Below, one piece after another: positions 10,641-22,980 of a stretch of DNA of 64,000 bases (position 1 is the first letter of the stretch; every line of letters starts with the position of its first letter). The stretch is from Acanthococcus lagerstroemiae (Eukaryota > Arthropoda > Insecta > Hemiptera > Eriococcidae). A program made the position numbers and the translations under genes. The DNA lies in NCBI GenBank assembly GCA_031841125.1, contig CM063113.1, positions 37,974,197 through 38,038,196 of the forward strand, written 5' to 3'. The notes under the pieces are model-generated. The model ran no database searches and had not been told where the DNA came from. It saw only the letters and a program-made list of their open reading frames with translations.

Positions 10641-11862
10641 GGGGGGGGGGGGCTTTGTATGTCATAAGGAGAGGGTGGCATTTGTTGTAAATAAGGGCGT
10701 AGGAAAGTTGGTCAGATTTCTTATTTCTGAGTAAGAGGGGGGGGGGTCTCCAAATTAATGGAAGAAATATGTGTCATTTGATAATTCTAGAGATTTGTAT
10801 TATTTTTGACCAGAGACCTAAAACCGGAACTCCAAGCCCCGTGGCTAACTATACTTTAGGGGAGTTGGTGCCAGGGGCAATGCCTAGAGAAATTATTTCC
10901 TAAGTCAGAACCAGAGTCGAAGTAGAAGCTCGGAAAAGATTATTTGCAGGAACTGAAGCAGACTTCAGAATTTTTCCCGGAGCTGGAACTAAATTCCAGC
11001 TTCCATTCCGGCTTTAGCCCCAATTCCGCCGTCGTTTCAATCTTTGTTTCGTTACGATGTTCAAGAATTTGGCAGTAATTGAATGAAGAACTTCTTTGAA
11101 GTGAAAACCTTCAAAACGTACCTAATTCAAAAGCTTACCGAAAGAGTGAACAAATATGTACTTACAATTGCAAAGAAAATTATGACCATCCAAAGAATTG
11201 ACGGCTAGTGAAAAAAAAATCTGTCGAAAATATATATGTGGGTACGTCCACGTCGAAAGGGCCCACCTTGTCGGTATGGAGTTAAGGCCAGGGGGATGAG
11301 CTAAACCCGAGCTTTTTAAGTCAAAAATTCGAATTTTTAAGAATTTTTGAAATCAAAGCTTGAAAAATTATAATTTTGAGAAAAACGCTTTAAAGTTGAC
11401 ACAAGTATTCAATACCTCGTTTGAAATTTCTAAGTTGCCTGAAGCATGCCAGAGGGCATTGTGGTTCACCAGTTCTACCTTCCAGGCCTCAAAAATGTAA
11501 GAATTATGGGAAAAACTTAGGGTGACTTTGGAGAATAACGATGATTTAGTTTGGTGTGCCGCTCAGGGAGCACTTCTGACGTCTGAGTCCCTTTTCTCTC
11601 TCTTTTTTTTAAGCTAAATTTAAAACAAAGTTTTCTCATATTTTCTCACGTCTGATTCAACATTTAGATCCAAAAATCAAGACAAGATTTTCGCTTCTTA
11701 TAAAAATTTAAAATGTAGACCCTTTATCGTACAATAATGATTAAAAATTTGTGTTTGACATTTTTGACGATAATGAATTTGATACGACATCTGGTGGTGT
11801 GAAGTGGTAGCTATACAAAATAGGTATCCCGACCTACCAAATTCTTTTTTTTTTTTGTAGTT
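10641..11862. other. No gene recognised; two long G runs
   Basis: Starts with 12 G (10,641-10,652) and 10 G (10,737-10,746). An alternating GAATTC/CGGAACT-rich patch (10,800-11,030) looks like a degenerate minisatellite. No supported gene. Confidence 0.5.
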
Positions 11863-12125
11863 TTGGTGTGGTGGGACGTATGGCGATGCACGCATGCCAA
11901 AGTGGCCCCTATGACACCGCACCCCCGGCACCGGAAACTGCCCTTTCGGGTATCGCATCAGTAGCCGGAGGGATGCTTTGGGGCCGGGCCCAAGCCCCCA
12001 TTTCTCAGTGCCGCAACGGTGTGCGCGTCCTGCCAGGGCCACCATGGGGTTCCCGACTGACCGAGGTTCGCACTCACTGAGCGCCCGCCTGAAATTCGGG
12101 TCCCCCACAGCCGGACGCGCTTTTT
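11863..12125 (+). repeat. GC-rich dispersed repeat, copy 2, with GC-rich extension
   Basis: 11,863-11,940 is nearly identical to the reverse complement of 26,998-27,074 (ggtgtggtgggacgta, then gcgatgcacgcatgccaaag). The following 185 bases are also strikingly GC-rich (gggccgggcccaagccccc). Frames on both strands are open here because of composition, and no protein family is recognisable. Confidence 0.75.
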
Positions 12126-15100
12126 TGTGATGTTACCAGCGATGTGCCTCAAATCAAACTATTTTGGCTTCTAAAGTGACCTAACTTGTTCAACTCTGCG
12201 CGGTCCAAGTTTTAACGATTCTTCTAATCCGCAAAGTCAATGTAGAAATATTGAAATTTTAATACATGCAATAAAACAAATAATGCTGACTAATCGTACA
12301 GACAGCGGCAGGAAAAAAATTTTTAACGTAGTTTTCAACAATATGTATCATATTACATATAACAGTGGTAAAAATTCGATTTCATTTAGGTTGCAAACCT
12401 GAGTTTTAGCGTCCTTGAATACATTTTGTTCTTCCAAAATGGCTTAAGTCATGAACTTGTCAACTTTGAAGTCTTATTCTCACAGCTCTCGGAATTAGAA
12501 ATTTTCAAAACGAGAAATTTTCAACACATTTCGGTATACTACTGCACAATTTATTTCACTTGTTTCCAAAAACATTGCCTCAAGGGGGGGGGGGGAGAGT
12601 CCCAATGTTTTTTTTTTTTTTTCATTTTCTGAATAATCACGTTTTTCGACTGAACCCACTTTGGAAAAGAGCTCTTCAATTGAAGTAAAAAACTTCCTGA
12701 AATGGCTACTAGATGTCAGTCGCTACAAATTTATTTGTCGATTCGTTTGTTTGTGTTCATATTTGCGTTTAGTTTCAAGTTTTACTGGTGTAATTATTTT
12801 GAATAGCTTTAAAAACTTTTTTGAGCATCATCTTAGCGTACTTGCATTGGTACGAGACTATATGATGATGTCGAGTATGTTTTCAGAAATCTCCAGTCTC
12901 TTACAGCTCTTTTTATACAAACTCATGAATGTTTAGTGAAGATTTTCTTGTTCACTTATTCGAGATTGATCTCAGTCTTTCAGTTAATATGAACTATTAA
13001 TTATAAATCATTACTAGTGTCAGAACTTTTTTCGCATTAGTTCGCCAGTTCAAAAATATTTGCGTTAGGCCATCAGGCTGTCTGTACTCGTGTTTTTATC
13101 GAGCGGATGAAAAAACGTTAATTGTTTCAAGCCCCTTAGAAAATTTGAGAGTTTAAATGAGATCTGAAATTAATAGGTACTCGTTACTCGAAGAAATAAA
13201 TTTGTCAGCTTCTTCCTTTTATTTTTTGTTAGAGGAAAATACATGATAATTTTCTCCGAAGACTGTATTCGCGAAATGCAATTTATCATCGCAGTGTAAA
13301 TGTACAAGAACATTTTTTATGCAAATGTTGTTCAAGTACGCGTTCAAAAATTATCTAATATTTGGAAAACGATCATCGGGAGGTTTCGAACACGATGCGA
13401 TAATGTACTTAGGGACAGAAAACATGCATATTCACGAATTCTGTTTGCCATAACTAAAATCGGAGACCACGTATATTTTCAACCGACCCTTATAATCGAG
13501 CAGCTTGCTCCCTCTTTCGTTTGGAGTGTGAAAAAAAAGACGCTATTCTCGCAAAAGTTAAACCTGGTGTGTTCTTTGTTCCGTCAGATAGCGCAACTAG
13601 AATCGTAGAAGCTTAAACAGCAAGTAAAAGATTCTTGTTGTCCTGATTACAAGAATGTCGGAATTTAATGCACGTCAAATCATTACTTGATTAAGATTTG
13701 TTCAACTGCCGACTCGAGGTTACAACAATAAATTATATAAAATATTATTGCGATAAAAATGCGAAGCTCTGCAAGTACAGCGTACAGTTATCAATATTGT
13801 TTAGCATTAATCGAAAAATTTGTAGATCAGTCGGATATTTGTAGAATGTGCGTCAGTATTACTGTAGATCAATTTCTCTTTCCCAATTATCATAAATTTA
13901 ACTCATGTGAAGTTGACATGTTGTTGCATACTTCTCTGCATGCGCGTGTTAATTAGTCTCGTATTTTCTTTCAATCCCAAGTGCCTGAAAATGAAAGATA
14001 CTGCAACTCTTATAACGTGCAGAATGTACTTGCAGTATTACAAAGATGTTTATTGTTGTCGAAGTCCAGTTAAACGCTTTTAAATCATATAGAATCAAGC
14101 GATGCAAAAAACTGTTTTGAATAACAACTGATGATGCGATTTTTACTGTGTTTGTTTTCAGTGTGTCAGTATTACTTGTTCCACACAATTTTTTTTAATT
14201 ATAACGCTTCTGTTTTTATTTATGGATAATTCTACCAGAATGCTGATATTTTACTTTTTGCCCATTTTTTCGAACAATTTTCCAAAACTTTTTGATTAAT
14301 CACATTTGCAACAGTAGTTTTCCTAGAGGGCTGATTGAAATGCTTCAAAATGTAACATGACACTACACAATGGACATTGCATCCACTACGATCAGGCCTC
14401 TAATTTGGAGTGGGGGCTAAGGGGGACTCTGCCCTTTTTGACCAGTCTGAGCCACACTTCCGACAATTTTTTTTTTTTGAAAAGGTCCTGATAGTAATAC
14501 AGCTTACAAATTTTCGTAAAAATTGGTAACTAACTTTCCCTGCTAAAAAAAAAAGTCAACCGGGATTTTTGAGCCTAAACTTTCATACGGGTGATGTTTT
14601 GTTTTTTAAACCAGTAAGTCCTTTTCTCTGAATCGGACGATGAAACCACTAACTTGTCAATCTCTCTTCCTCGAATTAAAAAAAAAAATCATTTTCCTCC
14701 ATAACATTTTCTGATGAAAAAGTTTGTTTCCATAACTCAAGAAGTACATTTTTTTCTCTTTTTTCCGGAATTGTGCGATGGATGTCAGGTTGTTTTTTTT
14801 TTGTTTTTTTTTGGGGGGGGGGATCGGTTGATGGAATGAATCCCGAACTCATCAATATTATTTTATCAAATTGCCGGGGAAAACAACAGTTTTTAAAAAA
14901 TATGATTACAATTTCACTTATGAAAGAGCGACTTTTCGAAAGCAGTTAGTCAGTTCTTCGTGTTTTCTTAATGCCAAAATGCCAAAACGTTATAAGCTCA
15001 GATTTTTTAAGTTTCCTTCAGTTCGTATTTTCTCGAATATTTTAATTCTTGAAAATGAAATTTCTAAGTCGCATCCGTTAAGGTTGATCCTAACTTTTGT

Positions 15101-17816
15101 CAGAATTTGGAGGGAAAAAAACGAAAATTGAGATTAGACAGTTTTTTGTGCTTCCTGAACAAGTTAGAACTGTGGGCCTCCTGTATTTTGGGAAGCCGTG
15201 TCTCGCATCTAATTTGAAAAACAGACATCGAAATGACATTGAAGAGTTATATTAAACATTACCGTCCTTCCCTGGAGAAAAGCTGAGCTATGAGTCGCGA
15301 TATGAGACGTGATGTGCTTTGTAGTGTAATCAAGGTTCGAGGCCCCGAAAAAGGAAGATGCCAGGGGCCAAGAAAATGATGACGTTGTGGCAGTGCGCCT
15401 CATCCCAAACTTCGAAAACACGAAGATTATCGGTAAACTTACGAAATGCACTCGCAACATTAACATTTTCCAATTTCACTTCTTATTTTTGTGGTAGGTA
15501 TTGCTCCTGTTTTTGCGGTCTGAGACCACTATGTCGTCGCCTCGGTGTAAGCCCAAGAATTCCCAAATGTCAGAATAACATAAAAAAATTGAATAGAATA
15601 TTTGGAAGAATGACTTCCGAAGTTTTTAATTTCGCCGCTGGGAGTAGTAGAGTGCACTTTCGGATTGATTTTTTTTTTTTTTTACATTAGAAACCACATA
15701 TAAAACCCGTGATATTTACACCGAGGCGACGATGTGCAGCTTTGTTTCCTTCCAATGTCATCATAATTAGAATTTTCTATCTCCCTTCTGAAGTCGGGGA
15801 TATCCGTGCCTGTAAGAGTAAAAAAAAAAAAGTAGAAAATGGACTTGGGAATTACTGGACGGGAAAACTAGAGACGAAATAGATCACTATTTGATAAACA
15901 TTATTAAGATAGTGACAAATTTGGAAAATTTGAACAAGTATGAATTTTCTTCTGATCGCAGGATGGGCGGGTGCCACCTGAAAATTCCCAAAACCCCACA
16001 GCAAAAAAAGAATTTCGGAGGGTGGACAGCTCGTGATACCGGTGCATAAATACCAAACAGTAAATAAAATTAGAGGTTAGCTCAGAGAGGTTTCGAAATA
16101 ACATATGAAATTCAAAAGAAATATGGCATTTTGGAAGAGTCTATTGTACTATTTTTTCTGTCAGACTCAATTGAACATTTTTCCAAATAATTTGTTATGA
16201 AAAAGTTGGAAAATGGACTGGAAAAATCTGGAAAAGTCAGGGATTTTTTTTGTTGGAGGGGGGGGGGAGGTACTGGCCATCCTGACTTGTGTGTACGATG
16301 TAGAACCCTATCTTAGCTCTCTTCTAGACGAACTCCTATAAACGCTAGGTCCATGTTGGGGAGCCACAGCAAGAGAAAGAAAGAGGTAAGGATGACAGAG
16401 GCTTCTGCCCTACGGTGGGCAGGTTAGGCAGCGATTTACTAAGTTTCTAACTATGCTGCGAAAAAAAAAAAAAAAAGTGAAAATAAATAAAAAATACATA
16501 TTATAATAAAATTCTGTACTGATTAAAAATTTAAGGTATGGTCGAAAATACTCACATTGTCGAATGGTTATTTCTCCACGGACATAGCAGATCATCGATC
16601 AGCTATTCACTATTCAAAATCAGCTTGAATTTCATTTCTAAAAATCAATTTTCGCCGAACCAATTAATGCCAACAGTCTTACTTCGACAGTGCTGTCGAG
16701 TGCTAACTAAGAAATGTATACCTGTTCGTAAAATTCTAACCCTAACTACCATTTTAGAAGTTCGTGAATACAAAGGGTCCAGCATTCTGTACGCAATACC
16801 TTTTTCCATTCATCTCCACCCACGCTCGTCATCGTCGTCTTGCGAAAGCTGTGCCGCAAAATCTTGCTCCATGCAAATTAGCTATTTTTACCAGCTCTTA
16901 ACCAAGTCCCAATTGATCATGTCGACTTCCTATATTCCAAAGCGAGGGTGGATGAAGTTGTAGCAAACTCGTTCTGCAAAACCGGCTTTTAACGACCTTG
17001 CTTTCGATATAAGACATTTAGAAACGAAGAGCTGCAGGTATACAAGGAAATCACGACCATACTTCCTAGTTCCTGCATGCAGCTTCGACGCTAATTTTCC
17101 AGCCTTTTGTGCGAGCTGTTTCATTTTAAAACCGGTCGTTTGGTAAAATAATTTCTGCGTTCACGGTCAGGGGATGTACTCGTTTTTGCGATAGCGTAAA
17201 ATAGTCGTACTTATGAAATTACCTCACCTTTGCTCGAGAACCAAAACAGTTGTTTTGGAATATTAATTGCACCCTCTGTTTCTCGCATATCACGATCTAT
17301 TATAGCCGTCGAGAGGAGGTGGTAAATAGACGACCCTGTAACGTGGATGTTTCAGAACCTCTGTTTTCGGTTATGCAGCAAATGTTTGATGTATTTCTAT
17401 GTAATCAGGTGGCATACTTAATTTCGTTGAAAAATAAATATGATAACAACAGCCGATAGAGTTTTCACAAACATCTGAGACATGGTTCCAATGCAGTCTG
17501 TTTTCATGAAAAATTTTAAAATCACTTTGGTGTGCGATTGATGCGAATAGTTTTTTTTTTTTTGCTTAACCTAAATCGCACCAATTTAGTCAATGTCTTT
17601 ATCTGAGTATTATTTCATCATCAGCTCGTTCCTCTGCTTTTTCTGCTATCAGATGGAAGCTAGCTGTATGACGGACGAACTCAAAATTCAACAAACATTT
17701 CACAACTTCCATACCCGCAGAACTTTCAGTTAGTACGACAGTATTTCTTAAATTAACTAATGAGATTACATACTTTCTTTTCGTTCCTGATCAATCTTGG
17801 CTTTTTAACGATTTAT
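12126..17816. other. Long stretch without a recognisable gene
   Basis: Frames of 80-140 codons (for example 13,300-13,608 and 16,538-16,963 on +) lack domains, signal peptides or splice context that I can support. G homopolymers occur at 12,584-12,595, 14,813-14,822 and 16,258-16,267. Parts of 13.0-13.9 and 16.5-17.4 kb look less repetitive than their surroundings. Confidence 0.5.
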
Positions 17817-17818
17817 TA

Positions 17819-18739
17819 GAGTAAAAGGTACAATTATTAGCCGAGGTACAAATATGGACCACCCCCTATAGGAATGCTAGCACTCCTGGCGAACTAATCT
17901 CGAAACATGTTATTCGACACTGAAACACCATTGTTCTATTCAATTTTCGTGTTCCAGTTGGATTCTTTAGATACTGTTTAAAGTTGTTTGTTTTTCACCG
18001 CATGTTATCAAATCATATTGTTAAGATTGTTAAATTCTGAAGTTCATTTATTTCTAAGATGATTATAAATGTGAAAAAACTAGAAAGAATAAAGTAAGTA
18101 CTGAGAAAAACTCTACTTTCTAATAATATAAGATATTTCAAAAATATTTACATTTATGGTCGAATTTTTCATTTTTTTGTAAAAATAGTCGTAGGTATTT
18201 GAAGGTGGTATAAATATGAACCAGTGAAATTTATGATCTAATATGTTGTTGTTGTTTTTTTTGTTCAGGACACCCAGAAAGAAGATTATCATAAAAAATA
18301 AACCGAAGATAGACAGGATTCAGAGTTGCTAGGAGAAGCATCATCTGCGATTAAAAAAACAAAAAAAAAAAACAAAACGGTTGGATTAATTCTGTACTAA
18401 AACGTATCAATAGTGGATTCATATCGAATATTCAGCAGCTGAAAATGACTTTTACGTTTGTAAATACTATTGTTTGTAATTATAATTTTGTATTTTTTTG
18501 ATAACGAAAGGTATTTTTTGGTGATTTTTTTGAATTCTTTAAGGTCCATATTTGTATTTCAATTCCCAGTTTCTCAAGTATTGCAGAAGTGGAAGAACTT
18601 ACAAAGTTGAAAAAAAAGTTTTGATCCATAAGGCTTGACTATATGTCTCACATTTTGACACATTCCTCATTAAAATTGTAATTTCGAGACGAGTTATGGA
18701 GAAAAAAGTTGGAGTAATCCATAATTGCACCTTTTACTC
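17819..18739. mobile_element. TA-flanked DNA transposon (non-autonomous), 921 bp
   Basis: Terminal inverted repeats GAGTAAAAGGTACAATTAT (left) and ATAATTGCACCTTTTACTC (right) are flanked by TA on both sides (17,817-17,818 and 18,740-18,741), as for Tc1/mariner/pogo insertions. Inside, 'ggtacaaatatggacc' (17,844) and 'ggtccatatttgtat' (18,541) form a second inverted pair. No intact transposase. A second, truncated copy lies at 838-1,302 in the other orientation. Confidence 0.8.
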
Positions 18740-19256
18740 TATTATTTTGCTAATTTATTATTATTTTGTAAGTAAAATTTTGCAACGAAAGTAACAACCA
18801 GCCATAATTTTTCAGTAGTCCATGTATCTGTAAGAGGGGCTAGACATGCTCTAGTTCCGCTAAAAAATCAGTCTCTTCCTCCCTATGACCAAAAACATTC
18901 GGGCAATTCGAGTAAGTGAAAAATCTGAAAAACTACAGGTGTTGAGTTGGTATTCGAAGATTTAGCAAATTGGGGAAACAGTCAGTCTGGCAAACTGAAA
19001 TACTGATTAGCAGATAAACAAGCAGCCATTCCTCTCCTGCTGGACAAACAAAAATATAGTCTCGGGTTCCAAGATTGAAGATCTGAGGACTAAGATATTC
19101 CCGGATCTCTGAATCTTCTATTTGACTTCTAAGAAATCTAATTGTCTCATTCTATTAACGCCTTCCCTGCTATCGTTGAGGATTCGGCAAATTGAAAATT
19201 AGAGGGTCTAGCCGAAAAGAAGCCAGGAAAAATAGTTCTCAAATGATATACATATA
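18740..19256. other. No gene recognised
   Basis: Unique AT-rich spacer between two TA-flanked elements. No frame, repeat or RNA motif can be supported. Confidence 0.5.
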
Positions 19257-20235
19257 AGGTGCAGTGGGGAAATTGCAAAATTGGGGTGATTGCAAAATCA
19301 GCTATTGGAGGCAAAGAAACATAATATTTGACCGCGCCATCTATTGGTACATTAAGGCACATCTATTACTTATATACTCACCCGGCCTGAACAATATCAG
19401 TGCGCTTGTTTGTTCTGTGGAAATATTTTTATCATCACATGTCGAAATCACTCCTAAGTGAAGTGGAGGTAGTTGTTTTTCAAAACGGCCGAAAGTGTAT
19501 CCAGTGAAATTTTTTCGAAAAGATATTTATCTGTTAATTATCAGAAAAGATTCAAGTTTAAGGTAAGACCATTGATCTTGAAAGATTTAATTACATTGGC
19601 GGAAATATGGGTTTTTTGCATTTACCCCAAGGAAAAGTCATGCTGGGGCAATTGCAAAATACGTACCTACAATTTTGCATTTACCCCAACAATTTTTTAA
19701 ATGTTTTTTAGGTGTAAAATGGTCCGAAAATACCAAAAACAGAATACTGCAGCACTAAAATACAATGAGGAGCATATGTAAGAGGCATTAAAGACCTTAA
19801 AAGAAGGCCATCCCTCAATTAAGAAGACTTTAAATTCGAAATTTTTTTCACTCCACTGAAAAATTTCTTCTCAAGTAGATAATTCCTGGAAATTTTGACC
19901 GAACAAAGCTTATAAATAGATCAAAAGTTAGTAAATTTCATGTAGAATACCGTGAGATGATCAAAACTGCAAAAAAATAAGGCCTCGCAAAAATAATGTA
20001 CGAATTTGCATTTACCCCATGATGGGGTAAATGCAAATACGTGATTGAAAAGTTTCAAAGTTCCATTCTTCCAAAAAGTTGTAAATTTATTGGTACAAAA
20101 TTTTTTCCGCTAAAAGAGAATCCCTCAAAGTATGTGTGACAGAAATTTGATGTTGATTGGTGCCATAGAGCGGTCACAGTGAGTCGGCAAAGGGTCATTA
20201 ATCAAAAAGTCGTTTGCAATTACCCCACTGCACCT
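19257..20235 (+). mobile_element. Degenerate pogo/Tigger-like element, 979 bp
   Basis: Termini AGGTGCAGTGGGGAAATTGC and the complement (GCAATTACCCCACTGCACCT) are flanked by TA (19,255-19,256 and 20,236-20,237). The box 'ttaccccatgatggggtaaa' near 20,013-20,032 is a palindrome of the terminal motif. At 19,719 the frame MVRKYQKQNTAALKYNEEHM, then EALKTLKEGHPSIKKTLNS after an in-frame stop, resembles the N-terminal Psq-type helix-turn-helix of pogo transposases. The catalytic domain is missing. Confidence 0.8.
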
Positions 20236-20559
20236 TACCAACAATAATCAACAACGACTTACGTATAAGAAATAATCATACTGAATTCACAGAACACGTA
20301 CTCGTATTTGATTTCAGATAGAGCACAATATAATATCCTACGCGTAAATCATTGTTCGCTATTGTTGATTTATATGTATCATCCGAGGTCTAATCTGAAA
20401 GTTAGGCAAATAAACAGACAATCACCTAGTTATCCCGCTAGTCAGTTAGACTAATTGGCCAAATGTGAACACACGGGAAGGGAAATGGAAGTACTTACTC
20501 TTCCCAGATAAAAATGTTCAATTCAGAAATGCTTTACAAATAGTTACCTTCTCCAAAGT
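20236..20559. other. No gene recognised
   Basis: Short AT-rich spacer. No frame resembling the missing first exon of gene A was found here. Confidence 0.5.
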
Positions 20560-21290
20560 CTCGAAGGAATCTGATAAAATCTTTCAAAGAATTTCAGGAA
20601 TCTTAAACAACAGTGAAAGAATTTAGAAAGCCACAAATACGTCTTGAAGAGTCGTAACAAGCCTTGAACACTCCATACATGGCTTACAGTCTTAAACAAA
20701 TTTTCGAGGATCTTAACCGAATTTTCAGAGACTTTGAAATGTGCTCAGCAAGTTTAGAAGAGTAATGAAGATTCTTGAACGCGTCTTAAACGGTCTTAGC
20801 AAAGCTTAAAAGAGTGTGAGAGTCTTAAGAGCAACTACTGTCAAACAAGTACGGAAGAATTTGTATTAGTCTTGACCCAGTTTTGAAGTACTGGAAAATG
20901 TCTGAAATAAATCTTGAAGTCAGTGAGTTTGAAAGAAAAGTTTTGAAAGGTCTTAAGTAGCTGTAAGAGTTATAAAAAGTCTTGAAGAATCAAAGGCAAG
21001 CCCAGAACAGTCGTAAAGAGTCTAACAAATTTTGATCAATTTCAGTAAGACTTAAAAAGGTTCAGAAAAGCTTTAAAGAGTTTAAAACCCTCCCTCTGTG
21101 AGGAAAAAAATTGGATGATATTGCGATAAACATCGAGAATTGTATCCAGTGGGTTGACGAAATATGACTTCACACTTCGGACAGAATTTCATTTTCAACA
21201 TGAATAAGAAAACAGCTACATAAATGTTCAAAAGCTTATACTTCTTTCATTTATAGTCTTTCAGTTATCCTCGTAAGAGCAAGAAAATGA
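20560..21290 (-). repeat. Degenerate AGTCTTGAAG-type array plus conserved flank
   Basis: About 500 bases of imperfect 10-12-nt units around 'agtcttgaag' and 'tcttaa'. They are followed by a flank (21,110-21,290) homologous to 2,340-2,560. A member of the same dispersed family as the arrays at 2.2, 27.2, 28.4, 37.6 and 56.6-58.1 kb. Confidence 0.65.
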
Positions 21291-21300
21291 TATACCATAA

Positions 21301-21500
21301 ACTGGGGGAACCCCGGACTTGTGGGAACTCCGGATATTTTGCCGGTTTCATACATTAGAACGAAAACATTGGTTTTCACCACATGATAGTATAGCTACAA
21401 GTCTTAGCTTTTATTTGACACTCTAGTGTTAATGAAGACATAACGCATCTAACTAGGTGTGACTTCAGTTCTGGCAATGTCCGGAGTTCCCCACAAATCT
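21301..21500. mobile_element. Fragment of a pogo-like MITE
   Basis: The box GGGGAACCCCGGACTT...GGGAACTCCGGA near 21,306-21,338 recurs inverted as 'tccggagttcccc' at about 21,480-21,492. These are subterminal inverted repeats like those of the GTGGGG-ended pogo family nearby. The ends are not sharply defined. Confidence 0.5.
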
Positions 21501-21574
21501 GAAGTTACGCCGGTGCTACGGTCAGTACTCGAGTGGATATGATTGATAAAAACTGTTAAATATACTTATGTGTT

Positions 21575-22560
21575 TACCTGTGGAACGCGCCGAGGACTCA
21601 GGGAGTGAACGCTAAAATCGTAAGAATTTTGGAGGAGTTTTATCGAGGAACATGTGCATACGTGAATATGGACAGGCCAGGTCCCGTGTTTACCTTACAC
21701 AGAGGGGTAAACCAGGGGGACCCCCTGTCTCCAAACCTGTTCAACGCACTTTTGGAAAATTAATTCAGACATCTAACTTGGACAAACAAGGGCATCAAAA
21801 TTAATGGGCAAAATTTAAACCACTTAAAATTTTGGTAAGTGGAGACGGGGAGAGTTGCCAGAGAAGCTTGACGGGCTGGTCGCAGAGAGCTGGAAAGCCG
21901 GGCTTAAGGTTAGCATTTCGAAAACTAAGGTAATGAACAACACGAGCGGGGAAAATATCAGGATAGGAGAGGAGGAGCTGGAACACATGCCTCGAGCAAA
22001 TTATTTCTTTCAGGGATAAAATGGGGAAAGAGGATTAGCCAGGTGTGGAAACGCTACTAAGCCCTGAGATCAATATTCAAAGGAAGTTTGAATATCGTCT
22101 CAAAAAGCAAAATGCTCCTGACCCACGGGGCTCAGAAGTGGTCACTCTCCAACTCACTGACCAGGAAGCTGATGGCCTCACAAAGGGGAATGCATAGAAG
22201 TTGAGGATAAAGAAAAAAGACAAAATCAGGACAAAAACGATTAGAACAAAAGGGGGGGATTTCGCGATTAAAAAATTGGGAATGAAATATGCTGGTCACC
22301 TAGCGAGAATGGACGAGAAGTGGTGGTGCAGAAGAGCCACGTTCTGGATCCATATGGCAATATAAGGAGGAGAGGCCGACTGGTAACTAAATGGAGAGGG
22401 AGAATAATTAGGAGGGTGGGACCATCTTGGTGTGGAATGGTGCAAGGTAAGGAAGGCTTATGCTCGAGACATGGGGGCTCGCTAGAAGATGCAAGAGGGT
22501 AGCTTTTGATCTGTCCCTCTTAAAATGGCTGCGGAACCTCTTTTGAAACGAAGTAAGCCG
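21575..22560 (+). mobile_element. RTE-type LINE fragment (reverse transcriptase to 3' end), degenerate
   Basis: Translation gives GVNQGDPLSPNLFNALLEN, then HLTWTNKGIKINGQNLNHLKF (fingers/palm leading to the lost catalytic Asp-Asp box). Near the end come KYAGHLARMDEKWWCRRATF and GRLVTKWRGRIIRRVGPSWC, the C-terminal block of RTE-like elements. Stops and frameshifts are frequent and the YADD box is destroyed. The element lies just upstream of gene A on the same strand, probably in its first intron. Confidence 0.8.
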
Positions 22561-22980
22561 AGAGCCAGGATTTCACCAGCTCTATTTTTTCTATGTACAA
22601 TATTGCTTTGTCTTCGTTTCTCGGATACGTTGGGAGCCCAAATGATACTGCCGGTCCTCAACGATAACATTTCTGTTTTCTTTCTTTGGCTTCTCTAATT
22701 GCCTTTCCACCAACTCACTGTGTTCTGTTTCTTTATCTGTTTGTTTTCTTGTTTTCTGTCTAGCTGGTTTACATTTTCTTCTAAAAGTTAGGTAATTCTT
22801 CGAATTTTCTTTTCTCAATAATTTTCCTTTCCATATTTCAAAAACTTAGTTGTCGCTTTGACTTTCAAGTGCCGCTGCTGTGTAAATAATCAAAATCGTT
22901 GAAAAATTCTCCGATCATAACTCGTGAATAGTTGTCTTATTGTTACAATTATTAATATTTATAATTTCATTTCGTTTCAG

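Noticed and set aside
11698..12108. Bacterial-type GC-rich gene (possible transfer)
   Set aside because: The GC-rich segment is a dispersed repeat with copies at 2.1, 27.0 and 57.0 kb; no protein family is seen.
16538..16963. 141-codon frame
   Set aside because: No recognisable domain or signal; length is within chance expectation for a 64-kb window.
22591..22818. Minus-strand Lys/Glu-rich frame as first exon or gene
   Set aside because: Antisense to the region between the RTE relic and gene A; no start, signal peptide or matching splice phase.
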